From Ruminococcus sp. (GTDB taxonomy: Bacteria > Bacillota > Clostridia > Oscillospirales > Ruminococcaceae), in assembly GCA_031262105.1 (NCBI GenBank), contig JAISIH010000056.1, forward strand, positions 1 to 54,818: DNA of 54,818 nucleotides, in the 5' to 3' direction. The notes beneath the pieces are model-generated. The model did not search any database. It saw only the letters and a program-made list of their open reading frames with translations, and was not told the DNA's origin. Positions 7,645 through 16,453 of the stretch are shown one piece after another. Numbering within the stretch: position 1 is the first letter of the stretch; each line of letters starts with the position of its first letter. A program made the position numbers and the translations under genes.

Positions 7645-9024
7645 GTGAAAAATGTGAAACAGCCAAAGAAAAAAGTCAGCAGTTCAATTAAACCGACATC
7701 AATAATCGTCATGAGCTTTTTGGTGGTTATAGCAATCGGCGCGATAATCCTTATGATGCCGTTTTCGAGCGTTTCGGGCGAATTCACCGAGCCTGTCACC
7801 GCTGTCTTCACCGCCGTTTCCGCGACCTGTGTTACAGGGCTTACACTCGTTGACACCGGGGTTCATTATAACCTTTTCGGGCAGATTGCAATCCTTCTCA
7901 TGATACAGATCGGCGGCTTGGGGCTTGTAACCTTCGCCTCGTTCGTTAACTTTGCCCTGCGGCGAAAACTTGAACTTCACACAATGAAAATCGCGACCGA
8001 ATCGGTGAACAGCACAGGCTTTTCGGACGTTCGCGGAATAGTCTTGGGCATCGTGAAATTCTCGCTTATTGCGGAAATTATCGGCGCTTTGCTCTTGGCA
8101 ATAGCATTTGTCCCGCGATATGGGCTTGCCGGAATATACCAATCAATATTTTTGGCAATTTCGGGCTTTTGCAACGCCGGATTTGATATAACTTCGCGGG
8201 TTATCCCGGGCGGGGTGAGCCTTCGCCCCTATACCGACGACCCCTATGTTATGATTGTTATATCGTTAATGATAATAATCGGCGGTCTGGGATATTACGT
8301 TTGGACTGATATTGTTAATTATAAAGAGAAGAAAAAGTTCTCATTTATGACAAAAATTGTTGCCATAACCGAACTTATACTCCTCGTTTTCGGCGCGGTA
8401 TTTTATATAATCGGCGAATGGGATAACCCGAACACAATCGGCAACATGAACGGTTTTGACAAGATAATAAACGGCGGTTTCCTCTCGGTGACAATGCGGA
8501 CGGCGGGCTTCATTAATATCGACCCGCACGAACTCACGAATACGTCGAAGATGCTTTCCGTGCTTTATATGTTTATCGGCTGCGCTTCCGGCTCGACCGG
8601 CGGCGGAATTAAGACGAACACCTTCGCCGTGATTGTAATGACCATGGTTTGCGTTATCCGCGGCAAGTCCGAAACGGTTGTTTTCGGGCGGCGGATTGAA
8701 AAGGATGCTGTCTACAAGTCATTGACAATTATGGTAATGTCAACCCTCGTTGTCGCAATAACGTCGCTTGTGCTTATTAACACAAACCCGACATATCGTT
8801 TTTCCGCGCTTGAATGTGCTTTTGAATCGGCGTCGGCGTTCGGCACAGCCGGCGTTCCGAGCGGTTTAACTGCTTCTTTAACGCTTCCGTCAATCGTCGC
8901 GCTATGTTTTTCTATGATTATCGGACGTGTCGGACCGGTTACGTTCGCCGCTTCGTTATCCATTAAAAACGCGAAGACAACGAAGAACGAGATTATCCCC
9001 GAGGGCAGGATTATGGTAGGTTAA
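7645..9024 (+). CDS. TrkH/KtrB-type potassium uptake channel
   Basis: Integral membrane potassium channel of the Trk/Ktr family, working with a cytoplasmic RCK regulator. 459 residues with the fourfold M1-P-M2 layout; pore-loop segments are SATCVTGLTLVDTG, SGFCNAGFDITS, MRTAGFINID and SAFGTAGVPSG, each with the single conserved pore glycine. The length fits KtrB better than E. coli TrkH. Start is ambiguous between GTG at 7645 and GTG at 7654. Its likely partners, two RCK genes, are about 9-10 kb downstream at 18014-19388 rather than adjacent. Confidence 0.92.
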   Translation: MKNVKQPKKKVSSSIKPTSIIVMSFLVVIAIGAIILMMPFSSVSGEFTEPVTAVFTAVSATCVTGLTLVDTGVHYNLFGQIAILLMIQIGGLGLVTFASFVNFALRRKLELHTMKIATESVNSTGFSDVRGIVLGIVKFSLIAEIIGALLLAIAFVPRYGLAGIYQSIFLAISGFCNAGFDITSRVIPGGVSLRPYTDDPYVMIVISLMIIIGGLGYYVWTDIVNYKEKKKFSFMTKIVAITELILLVFGAVFYIIGEWDNPNTIGNMNGFDKIINGGFLSVTMRTAGFINIDPHELTNTSKMLSVLYMFIGCASGSTGGGIKTNTFAVIVMTMVCVIRGKSETVVFGRRIEKDAVYKSLTIMVMSTLVVAITSLVLINTNPTYRFSALECAFESASAFGTAGVPSGLTASLTLPSIVALCFSMIIGRVGPVTFAASLSIKNAKTTKNEIIPEGRIMVG

Positions 9025-9077
9025 GGCAACGCCGCACCCTTTGATCGATACCCCCCACAAAGTTTTTTGCATTTTGC

Positions 9078-9107
9078 TTGACTTTTTACGTGATTTTATA
9101 GTATAAT
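9078..9107 (+). promoter_or_regulatory. Sigma-A promoter upstream of the RING-like/nadD operon
   Basis: TTGACT (9078-9083), 18-bp spacer and TATAAT (9102-9107), about 40 bp before the start codon at 9146. Confidence 0.7.
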
Positions 9108-9145
9108 AAATTGTATAATTATTCTGACACCGTTCGGAGATAAAT

Positions 9146-10126
9146 ATGGATGAATTTAAGGGCAGCAGATGCATAGTCTGCGGGAATGTTTTCACCGACA
9201 AAGACGACATTGTAGTCTGCCCGGATTGCGGCACACCCTACCACAGAGCCTGCTATAAATCTGTCGGAAGCTGTATTAACCATGCGCTTCACGAAACCCG
9301 CGGCTCGTGGAAGCCGGACTTACAGCCGGAAGAAGTAACCGCCCCCGACACTTTCTGCTCCAGATGCGGGAAACAGAATCCGCAGGACGCCCTGTTCTGC
9401 GAATCCTGCGGCTATCCGCTTAACTCGATAATCATGGACGTTGACGAAGAAGGCGAACCGACAGAACCGCAAGACAGCTTCATAATGTATCCGCACCTTA
9501 TTAATTACTCCGATCCGTGCTGCGGACTTAATCCGAACGAAGAATTCGACGGCGTAAAGCTCTCGGAGATTGCGGACTATGTTGACAAAAATACCCATTA
9601 TTACATCCCGATTTTCAAGAATTTCAAGACGCATGGGAAGAATATCTCGTGGAATCTGTCTGCACTCGTCTTCCCGGAGCTTTATTTTGCGTATCGGAAG
9701 ATGGTTTTGCCGGCATTTGCCGCGCTTTTAATACGGCTGATTTTAGTCATCCCGTCGCTTATTCTCGCGTATTCGCAGGTTAACGCCGGGGAATTGTCGG
9801 AGTTCGCGAAGACTTTCAACACCGAAAGCAGCGCGTTTTCAATCTTCGCTTTTATCTTCATGATTGCCGATTACGCCAGAATGTGGATATTTTCGACAAA
9901 TGCAAACAGTATGTACTATAAAAAGGTAATTCGCGACATTAAGCACGAAAAATCATTCTTTACGATAGACGCGCCGATTTACGGCGGAGACGGACTTTCA
10001 GCAGTTCTTCACAAAAAAGGCGGCACATCGATTTTTTGGCTAACCCTCTTTATATGCCTGTTAATTCTGCCCTTCGCGGTTCTTTATCTGTATTCGACGT
10101 TTAATATGGTGCTGCCGCTGCTATGA
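9146..10126 (+). CDS. RING-finger-like and zinc-ribbon membrane protein
   Basis: 326 residues, function unknown. The N-terminus has a Cys/His series (C9, C12, C25, C28, H33, C36, C43) resembling the prokaryotic RING-finger family. A second zinc ribbon FCSRCGKQNPQDALFCESCG follows at about residues 70-90. After an acidic linker comes a membrane domain resembling DUF2628 (starting near SWNLSALVFPELYFAYRKM), with hydrophobic helices at about 185-213, 228-250 and 295-325. It is the first gene of a tightly packed operon: its stop overlaps the nadD start by 4 bp (ATGA). Transcribed from the promoter at 9078-9107. It may sense or scaffold at the membrane; no reaction can be assigned. Confidence 0.75.
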   Translation: MDEFKGSRCIVCGNVFTDKDDIVVCPDCGTPYHRACYKSVGSCINHALHETRGSWKPDLQPEEVTAPDTFCSRCGKQNPQDALFCESCGYPLNSIIMDVDEEGEPTEPQDSFIMYPHLINYSDPCCGLNPNEEFDGVKLSEIADYVDKNTHYYIPIFKNFKTHGKNISWNLSALVFPELYFAYRKMVLPAFAALLIRLILVIPSLILAYSQVNAGELSEFAKTFNTESSAFSIFAFIFMIADYARMWIFSTNANSMYYKKVIRDIKHEKSFFTIDAPIYGGDGLSAVLHKKGGTSIFWLTLFICLLILPFAVLYLYSTFNMVLPLL

Positions 10127-10713
10127 AAATCGGGATTTTCGGCGGCACATTCGACCCGCCCCACATAGGACACATTAACGCCGTTTCCTCTGCAAAAAGA
10201 ATGCTTTCCCTCGACAGGGTAATTGTCGTCCCGGCGTATGTTTCGCCCTTTAAGATTAACCGGGAAGTCACCGCCCCCGAACATCGCCTCGAGATGGCGA
10301 AGCTTGCTTTCGATAAACCGTTTTCGGATATATCCGATTATGAGGTATCAAAGGGCGGCGTAAGCTATACAATTGACACAATAAGGCACTTTGCGGGGCT
10401 TTATCCCAATTCCGCGTATACACTTATTCTGGGTACAGACGCGTTTTTGGGATTTGATAAGTGGTATAAATACCGCGAGATTTTGTCGCTTGTTAACCTT
10501 GCGGTGGTTGCGCGGAGTGCGGAAGACACTGAAAAGATTGCGGAAAAAGAGCGGTTTTTCAAAGGCAATGCCGAGGTTAATGTCGTGAAAGTTACCCCTA
10601 TTCCCATTTCGTCTTCACAGATACGGGAAAATCCGCAGACCTACAGAAAATTTCTTACGGAAAACGTGTACGAATATATAGAAAAAAACGGGCTTTATAC
10701 GAATGAGTTATGA
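10123..10713 (+). CDS. nadD: Nicotinate-nucleotide adenylyltransferase NadD
   Basis: Transfers AMP from ATP to nicotinate mononucleotide, forming deamido-NAD. 196 residues, normal length. The nucleotidyltransferase motif GIFGGTFDPPHIGHI is at residues 4-18, and the ISSSQIRE segment (about 166-173) is the second nucleotide-binding signature. It overlaps the preceding membrane-protein gene by 4 bp and the following yqeK by 11 bp, so translation is probably coupled. NAD synthesis is also represented by nadC at 48.3-49.2 kb. Confidence 0.97.
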   Translation: MKIGIFGGTFDPPHIGHINAVSSAKRMLSLDRVIVVPAYVSPFKINREVTAPEHRLEMAKLAFDKPFSDISDYEVSKGGVSYTIDTIRHFAGLYPNSAYTLILGTDAFLGFDKWYKYREILSLVNLAVVARSAEDTEKIAEKERFFKGNAEVNVVKVTPIPISSSQIRENPQTYRKFLTENVYEYIEKNGLYTNEL

Positions 10714-11284
10714 TGTAAAGATGTACAGGGCAATTCTCGAAGAAAGGCTCAACTCGAAACGCTTTAACCACAGCCTGAACGTTGCCGAATCGGCAAAGGA
10801 ACTGTCGGAACGCTGGGGTTATGAAAACACGGAAAAAGCGTATGTAACGGGACTTCTCCACGATATTTGCAAAAACGACAGTGAACAGAGCCAGCTTGAA
10901 ATGGTCAGAAAATCGTCACGCGCCGTGAACAGCATCGACCTTATCACGCCGCCGCTCTATCATGCGATTGCGGGTGCGTGGTATGTTGAAAACAAGCTCG
11001 GAATACGCGACGACGAGATTTTGGACGCGATACGTTATCACACCGAGGGAAGGGCGAACATGACACTCCTCGATAAGATCATCTTTACTGCTGATATAAT
11101 CTCCGCCGACCGCGATTTTTCCGACGTTTCGCACTATAGAGAGCTTGCGAAAAACGATCTTGAACAAACGGTTTTGGAATATCTTGCGTTCTCAATCGAG
11201 GATGTCTTGGGGAAGAAAATCTGCCTCTCGACACATTCGATAAACGCGTACAACTCGCAGATTATGCACACGAAAAAGGGATAA
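10703..11284 (+). CDS. yqeK: HD-domain hydrolase YqeK (symmetrical Ap4A hydrolase family)
   Basis: 193-residue HD-domain protein of the YqeK family, members of which split diadenosine tetraphosphate symmetrically. Metal-binding signatures: H in FNHSLNVAE (about residue 23), the HD pair in GLLHDICK (about 51-58), H at LYHAIAGAW, and YHTEGR. It starts inside nadD and is followed by rsfS, the classic nadD-yqeK-rsfS order. The last codons (HTKKG then stop) are copied in a tandem repeat that continues past the gene (11267-11456), so the gene's present 3' end may have been shaped by that repeat. Confidence 0.93.
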   Translation: MSYDVKMYRAILEERLNSKRFNHSLNVAESAKELSERWGYENTEKAYVTGLLHDICKNDSEQSQLEMVRKSSRAVNSIDLITPPLYHAIAGAWYVENKLGIRDDEILDAIRYHTEGRANMTLLDKIIFTADIISADRDFSDVSHYRELAKNDLEQTVLEYLAFSIEDVLGKKICLSTHSINAYNSQIMHTKKG

Positions 11285-11456
11285 GATCCTCGAAAACCCG
11301 CACACGAAAAAGGGATAAAATTTTAGAAATCCCGCACACCAAAACGGGATAAAATTCTCGGAAATTTCGCACACCAAAATAGGATATACACGGAATACGC
11401 GTACGAAATTCGTACACGGAAAACGTGTACCATTACATACACGAAAAAAGGATACA
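11267..11456 (+). repeat. Imperfect tandem repeat spanning the end of yqeK and the rsfS leader
   Basis: Units begin CACACGAAAAAGGGATAA or a close variant: 11267-11300 (34 bp), 11301-11334 (34 bp), 11335-11369 (35 bp), a diverged fourth from 11370, and a final fragment near 11439-11456 (ACACGAAAAAAGGATAC). The first copy encodes the last five residues and stop codon of yqeK; the last copy supplies the AAAAGGAT ribosome-binding site of rsfS. Between the fourth and last copies lie two short inverted repeats (11401-11415 and 11412-11430). The repeat is directly contiguous with no spacers. Confidence 0.85.
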
Positions 11457-11461
11457 CTATT

Positions 11462-11812
11462 ATGAATGAAGGATTAAAAACGGCTGTAAAGGCACTCGAC
11501 AGCAAAAAAGGTATCGACATAAGGGTTATCGAAATCGGGAAATTATCGAGCCTTGCGGACTATTTCGTAATTGTCTCGGGTAATTCGGAAACACAAACCC
11601 GCGCCCTTGCCGATGAGGTCGAAATCAAGCTTAAAGAAGCGGGAATAACGCCGAAAAATATCCAATCCGACACCGGCAGAACGTGGATTATCATGGATTA
11701 TTACGATTTTATTGTCCACGTTTTTCACAAGGAAACACGCGAATTTTATTCGCTTGAACGGCTTTGGAGAGACGGACTGGACGTTGATATAAGCGAAATC
11801 GTTACGCCGTAA
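11462..11812 (+). CDS. rsfS: Ribosomal silencing factor RsfS
   Basis: Binds ribosomal protein uL14 and blocks subunit joining in poor growth conditions. 116 residues, the normal length, with the conserved core LADYFVIVSGNSETQTRALADEVE and WIIMDYYDFIVHVFHKETREFYSLERLW. ATG at 11462 preceded by AAAAGGA contributed by the last tandem-repeat unit. Followed by leuS after 40 bp. Confidence 0.96.
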   Translation: MNEGLKTAVKALDSKKGIDIRVIEIGKLSSLADYFVIVSGNSETQTRALADEVEIKLKEAGITPKNIQSDTGRTWIIMDYYDFIVHVFHKETREFYSLERLWRDGLDVDISEIVTP

Positions 11813-11852
11813 AAAAGATTACGAGATAGAAAAATAACAAAGGAAGAAAGCA

Positions 11853-14255
11853 ATGGCTGAATACTATAACTTTACCGAAATTGAAAAAAAGTGGCAGAAA
11901 TACTGGCTTGAAAACAAGACTTTTTCGGTAAAACTTGATAAAACGAAACCGAAATGGTACACGCTTATCGAATTTCCTTACCCCTCCGGCGACGGCTTGC
12001 ACGTCGGGCATCCCCGCTCGTATACGGCGATGGATATTCTTTCAAGAAAGCGCAGATTCCAAGGCTACAACGTCCTCTATCCGATCGGATGGGATGCTTT
12101 CGGTCTGCCTGCCGAGAATTTTGCGATAAAAAACAAGGTTCACCCGGCGGAATTTACGCAAAAAAACATACAGCGGTTCAAGAAACAATGCCAAATGATG
12201 GGATTTTCTTTCGACTGGGATCGCGAAATCGACACAACAGACCCGAAATATTACAAATGGACCCAGTGGATTTTTATACAGCTTTTCAAAAAGGGTTTGG
12301 CGTATAAAAAGGAAATGAATGTCAATTGGTGCACCGGCTGTAAGGTTGTGCTTGCTAATGAGGAAGTCGTTGACGGATGCTGCGAGCGGTGCCATTCGGA
12401 GGTTGTCCATAAGGTCAAGGACCAGTGGATGTTAAAAATTACCGAATATGCCGAGCGGCTTCTTGACGATCTTGACACGGTGGATTATATTGACAGAATT
12501 AGGATTACGCAGAAAAACTGGATTGGGAAGTCAATCGGCGCGGAGGTTGATTTTGCGACAACCGCCGATGACGTTCTAACCGTGTATACAACACGCCCGG
12601 ACACACTTTTCGGCGCGACATATATGGTAATTTCCCCCGAACATCCATACATTGACAAATGGGCGGATAAGCTCACAAACCTTGATGAGGTCAGGGCTTA
12701 TGCAAAAAATGCGGCGAAAAAGTCCGAGATGGAGCGTACCTCCCTTGCGAAGGATAAAACCGGCGTGAAGCTCCTCGGAGTCGAGGCGGTTAACCCCGTG
12801 AACGGGAAGCGCATCCCTATATTTACTTCCGATTACGTTTTAACAAGTTACGGCACCGGCGCGATTATGGCTGTCCCGGGGCATGACACACGCGATTACG
12901 AATTCGCGACACTTTTTAAACTTCCGATTATCGAAGTCGTAAAGGGCGGCGACGTTACAAAAGAAGCCTTCACCGATTGCGAAACCGGCGTAATGGTTAA
13001 CTCCGAATTTTTGGACGGCTTGACGGTTGACGAAGCGAAGGTTAAGATCCGCGAGTGGCTTGAAAATAACGGCAAAGGTCACGCGAAGGTTAACTTCAAG
13101 CTTCGCGACTGGGTCTTTGCACGTCAGCGTTACTGGGGCGAGCCTATTCCGATAGTACGCTGCGAAGACTGCGGTTATGTCGCTATTCCCGAGACGGAGC
13201 TGCCGCTGAAGCTCCCAAATGTTGACAGCTATCTCCCCACCGACAACGGCGAAAGCCCTCTTGCGAATATCCCTGAATTTGTCAATACAACCTGCCCGAA
13301 CTGTGGGAAACCCGCGAAGCGCGAGACCGATACAATGCCGCAATGGGCAGGCTCGAGCTGGTATTTTCTGCGTTATCTCGACCCCGACAATGAAAACGCG
13401 CTTGCCTCAAAGGAAGCGATTGACTATTTCATGCCGGTTGACTGGTACAACGGCGGCATGGAGCATACGACGCTGCATCTGCTTTATTCAAGATTTTGGC
13501 ATAAATTCCTTTTCGACATCGGCGTTGTTAACACTCCCGAGCCTTACAAAAAGCGTACAGCACAGGGAATGATACTCGGCGAGGACGGACAGAAAATGTC
13601 AAAATCCCGCGGCAATGTCATTAACCCCGACGACGTTGTCCGCGATTACGGCGCAGACACCCTCCGCACATACGAAATGTTCATGGGAGATTTTGAGAAA
13701 ACTGCACCGTGGAATTCGAGTTCAATAAAGGGCTGCAAGCGTTTTCTCGACAGGGTTTGGGGCTTACAGTTCAAGTTAAAAGACGGCGAAAGTTACAGCA
13801 AATCGCTTGAAACTTCCGTTCACAGAATGATTAAAAAGGTGTCGCTCGACATCGAGGAACTTAAGTTCAACACAGCGATTGCCGCGATGATGGCGTTCCT
13901 TAACACCGCCGACGAAAACGGCGGGCTTAACAGAGTCGAGTACAGGACGCTCTTAACCCTCGTGAACCCCGTCGCGCCACACATCACCGAGGAGATTTAC
14001 CACAACGTCTTCGGCGGTTTTATCCGCGATGAAAGATGGCCGAAATACGACGAGAAGCTCTGCGAGGACGAAACCGTCGAAATCGCAGTACAGCTCTCCG
14101 GCAAGGTCAGGGCGAAGCTCAACATCAACATCAACGACAGCTCCGACGAGATAATCGCCCGCGCGAAGGAAGCCTTATCCGACCAGCTTTCCGGCAAAAC
14201 CATCGTGAAAGAACTTTACGTCAAGGGCAGGCTCGTTAATATTGTCGCGAAATAG
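11853..14255 (+). CDS. leuS: Leucine--tRNA ligase
   Basis: Class I aminoacyl-tRNA synthetase charging tRNA-Leu. 800 residues, full length. The HIGH-type motif is in [16 protein letters not shown] (about 43-58). The CP1 editing domain contains [11 protein letters not shown] (about 248-258) and [15 protein letters not shown] (about 335-349). KMSKS is in [17 protein letters not shown] (about 575-591), followed by the anticodon-binding domain. Zinc-like Cys pairs lie at WCTGCK and CERCH. There is no T-box leader: only 40 bp separate it from rsfS, so it appears co-transcribed with nadD-yqeK-rsfS. Confidence 0.97.
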   Translation: MAEYYNFTEIEKKWQKYWLENKTFSVKLDKTKPKWYTLIEFPYPSGDGLHVGHPRSYTAMDILSRKRRFQGYNVLYPIGWDAFGLPAENFAIKNKVHPAEFTQKNIQRFKKQCQMMGFSFDWDREIDTTDPKYYKWTQWIFIQLFKKGLAYKKEMNVNWCTGCKVVLANEEVVDGCCERCHSEVVHKVKDQWMLKITEYAERLLDDLDTVDYIDRIRITQKNWIGKSIGAEVDFATTADDVLTVYTTRPDTLFGATYMVISPEHPYIDKWADKLTNLDEVRAYAKNAAKKSEMERTSLAKDKTGVKLLGVEAVNPVNGKRIPIFTSDYVLTSYGTGAIMAVPGHDTRDYEFATLFKLPIIEVVKGGDVTKEAFTDCETGVMVNSEFLDGLTVDEAKVKIREWLENNGKGHAKVNFKLRDWVFARQRYWGEPIPIVRCEDCGYVAIPETELPLKLPNVDSYLPTDNGESPLANIPEFVNTTCPNCGKPAKRETDTMPQWAGSSWYFLRYLDPDNENALASKEAIDYFMPVDWYNGGMEHTTLHLLYSRFWHKFLFDIGVVNTPEPYKKRTAQGMILGEDGQKMSKSRGNVINPDDVVRDYGADTLRTYEMFMGDFEKTAPWNSSSIKGCKRFLDRVWGLQFKLKDGESYSKSLETSVHRMIKKVSLDIEELKFNTAIAAMMAFLNTADENGGLNRVEYRTLLTLVNPVAPHITEEIYHNVFGGFIRDERWPKYDEKLCEDETVEIAVQLSGKVRAKLNININDSSDEIIARAKEALSDQLSGKTIVKELYVKGRLVNIVAK

Positions 14256-14309
14256 TTGTTTTGCACAAAACAAGCGGCTGATTTTTGTGGAATTTTTTCT
14301 GAAAATCGC

Positions 14310-14338
14310 TTGACATTTTTCCTAATATACGCTATAAT
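14310..14338 (+). promoter_or_regulatory. Consensus sigma-A promoter for rpsU
   Basis: TTGACA (14310-14315), 17 bp, TATAAT (14333-14338): perfect consensus. A 7-bp hairpin TTGTTTT/AAAACAA (14256-14273) directly after the leuS stop may be a weak terminator. Confidence 0.88.
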
Positions 14339-14427
14339 AAGATAGTTACATCTATATCCAATCACTAAATTAAGGATAATTGACATAAATCCTGCTGCGG
14401 GTTTTCCCGCCAAAGGGAGGGAAAAAA

Positions 14428-14601
14428 ATGGCAGAAGTTGTTGTCGGCAAGGATTCACTTGATAAAGCGCTCAAAATTTTCAAGAGAAACTGCGCGAGAG
14501 ACGGTATAATTTCCGAAGTCCGCAAGAGAGAACATTACGAAAAGCCTTCCGTACGCAGGAAGAAAAAGTCCGAGGCTGCAAGAAAGCGTAAAAAGTATTA
14601 A
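14428..14601 (+). CDS. rpsU: 30S ribosomal protein S21
   Basis: bS21, a 57-residue basic protein of the small subunit. It starts [20 protein letters not shown] with the family segment [15 protein letters not shown]-like core ([20 protein letters not shown]) and ends RKKY. ATG at 14428 has a strong site AAAGGGAGG. It has its own consensus promoter (14310-14338) and terminator (14613-14645), giving a monocistronic unit. Confidence 0.97.
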   Translation: MAEVVVGKDSLDKALKIFKRNCARDGIISEVRKREHYEKPSVRRKKKSEAARKRKKY

Positions 14602-14612
14602 TACGTCAGTAA

Positions 14613-14645
14613 GCGGATGGCAAATTTTTGCTATCCGCATTTTAC
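14613..14645 (+). terminator. Intrinsic terminator of rpsU
   Basis: Stem GCGGATGGCAAA (14613-14624) with TTTGCTATCCGC (14627-14638), one wobble pair, followed by ATTTTA. Confidence 0.8.
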
Positions 14646-14664
14646 TTAAAAAGGATTAATTAAT

Positions 14665-15477
14665 ATGTCAAAAGCTTACGATAAATTACAAAAATGCCTA
14701 AAACAAATCAAGGAAAAAACCGATTTTGTTCCTGAAATTGCCATAGTCTTGGGTTCGGGGCTTGGAAGTTTCGCCGAAAAAATAGACGTTAAAGCGATAA
14801 TACCCTACAGCGAAATTGAAGGTTTCCCCGTCTCAACCGCCCCCGGTCACGCAGGACGCTTCATCTTCGGAAACCTTGCCGGGAAGCGTGTTGTTGCCAT
14901 GCAAGGGCGTGTGCATTATTATGAGGGATATGATACCCGCGAAGTCGTTCTGCCGATAAGATTAATGCGGCTCATGGGTGCTTCAACCCTCATTTTAACG
15001 AATGCGGCGGGCGGAATCTCCGAAAAATCTTATCCCGGATGCTTCATGCTGATCACCGACCATATCTGCCTTGCGCCGTCTCCGCTTATCGGCGAAAACC
15101 TGTCTGAGATTGGTACGCGCTTTCCGAGTATGGACAACATCTACGACCGCGATTTGCGAAAAATTGTTAAAAATGCCGCTTCCGAAATCCCGCTTTTCGA
15201 GGGCGTTTATATCCAGACGACCGGTCCGCAGTACGAAACTCCGGCTGAAATTCAGATGTACAAAGCGTTCGGCGCGGGTGCTGTCGGAATGTCAACCGCC
15301 GTTGAAGCAATCGCCGCCGTTCATTGCGGCTTTAAGGTAATCGGAATTTCCTGCATCTCAAACATGGCTTGCGGCCTTTCCGACACGCCCCCCTCGGAAG
15401 AAGAGGTTTTAGAAATCGCGAATAAATCCGGCACTTTATTCAGTAAACTATTGATTTCGGTAATTACAAGCATTTAA
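14665..15477 (+). CDS. Purine-nucleoside phosphorylase, trimeric class II type
   Basis: Phosphorolysis of (deoxy)guanosine and inosine for purine salvage. 270 residues, typical of trimeric PunA-type enzymes. Signatures: VLGSGLGSF (about residues 29-37), phosphate-binding APGHAGRF (about 65-72), MQGRVHYYEGYD (about 83-94), LTNAAGGI (about 115-122), GPQYETPAEIQMYK (about 190-203) and SNMACGLS. Preceded by AAAGGATTAAT at a good distance. It sits between the rpsU terminator and the promoter of the Mrp gene, so it is probably transcribed by read-through or a weak local promoter. Confidence 0.93.
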   Translation: MSKAYDKLQKCLKQIKEKTDFVPEIAIVLGSGLGSFAEKIDVKAIIPYSEIEGFPVSTAPGHAGRFIFGNLAGKRVVAMQGRVHYYEGYDTREVVLPIRLMRLMGASTLILTNAAGGISEKSYPGCFMLITDHICLAPSPLIGENLSEIGTRFPSMDNIYDRDLRKIVKNAASEIPLFEGVYIQTTGPQYETPAEIQMYKAFGAGAVGMSTAVEAIAAVHCGFKVIGISCISNMACGLSDTPPSEEEVLEIANKSGTLFSKLLISVITSI

Positions 15478-15500
15478 GAAAATAAATTATCCAAAAAGTA

Positions 15501-15529
15501 TTGACTTTTTTCAGAATTTGTTGTATATT
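15501..15529 (+). promoter_or_regulatory. Sigma-A promoter for the Mrp-type gene
   Basis: TTGACT (15501-15506), 17 bp, TATATT (15524-15529), 34 bp before the start codon at 15563. Confidence 0.75.
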
Positions 15530-15562
15530 TATAGTATAGATATATATTCGAGGTGGAATCAC

Positions 15563-16405
15563 ATGGCAGATTGTAACAAAAATTGCAGTTCGTGCGGTGA
15601 AGAGTGTGCAGAACGCGGCGAAGAGGCAAGTGCAGGGCAAAGTTTACTCGAAGCACCTCACGCTAAATCGAATGTTAAACGTATAATCGGTGTTGTCAGC
15701 GGCAAGGGCGGTGTCGGGAAATCGCTTGTCACCGGGCTTTTGGCGGCACTTTACGCGAAAAAGGGATATTCCACTGCGATAATGGACGCGGACGTGACCG
15801 GACCTTCAATTCCGAAGATGTTCGGGATTTCAGGACGTGCTGTCGGGAACGAAGACGGAATTCTCCCTGCCGTTACAAAAACTGGAATAAAGTTAATTTC
15901 TGTTAATCTTCTCCTCGAAAACCCATCCGACCCCGTAATATGGCGCGGACCCGTTATAGCGGGCGTTGTAAAGCAGTTTTGGACCGACGTAATATGGGGC
16001 GACATTGATTATATGTTCATAGATATGCCGCCGGGAACGGGCGATGTGCCGCTGACCGTGTTCCAGAGTGTGCCGGTTGACGGGCTTGTAATTGTTGCGT
16101 CACCGCAGGATCTGGTTACAATGATCGTCGGAAAAGCCGTTACGATGGCTAAGATGATGAATATCCCGGTTTTGGGCGTTGTCGAAAACATGAGTTACGT
16201 TAAATGCCCGCATTGTGAAGAGAAAATTTACCTTTACGGCGACAGTCACATTGACGCATATTGCGTTGAAAACGACTTGGAGCTTTTGGGGAAGGTGCCT
16301 ATAGCCCCCGAAATCGCGAAGGCTTGCGACAACGGAACTATTGAGGATTATCCCGGCGACGAACTTTTGGACGTTGCAAGGATTATCGCAAAGGCTCACG
16401 ACTAA
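15563..16405 (+). CDS. Mrp/NBP35-family ATP-binding protein (Fe-S cluster carrier)
   Basis: 280 residues from the ATG at 15563, chosen because AGGTGG lies seven bases upstream and the upstream frame has only a promoter. A Cys-rich start (CNKNCSSCGEEC) precedes the deviant Walker A loop SGKGGVGKS (about residues 46-54), followed by MDADVTGPS (switch I) and DMPPGTGD (about 153-160). The C-terminal VKCPHCEE segment is a CxxC site that in this family bridges an Fe-S cluster between subunits. ApbC/Mrp proteins load Fe-S clusters onto target enzymes. Confidence 0.92.
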   Translation: MADCNKNCSSCGEECAERGEEASAGQSLLEAPHAKSNVKRIIGVVSGKGGVGKSLVTGLLAALYAKKGYSTAIMDADVTGPSIPKMFGISGRAVGNEDGILPAVTKTGIKLISVNLLLENPSDPVIWRGPVIAGVVKQFWTDVIWGDIDYMFIDMPPGTGDVPLTVFQSVPVDGLVIVASPQDLVTMIVGKAVTMAKMMNIPVLGVVENMSYVKCPHCEEKIYLYGDSHIDAYCVENDLELLGKVPIAPEIAKACDNGTIEDYPGDELLDVARIIAKAHD

Positions 16406-16453
16406 TTTATTATGTAAATAATTACCATAAATAATCTGAAAGCGGTGTTTGTT

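Noticed and set aside
11267-11456. CRISPR-like array
   Set aside because: Units are contiguous with no unique spacers, and no cas genes are in the window.
11813-11852. T-box leader for leuS
   Set aside because: Only 40 bp between rsfS and leuS; no room for a stem I and no T-box sequence.
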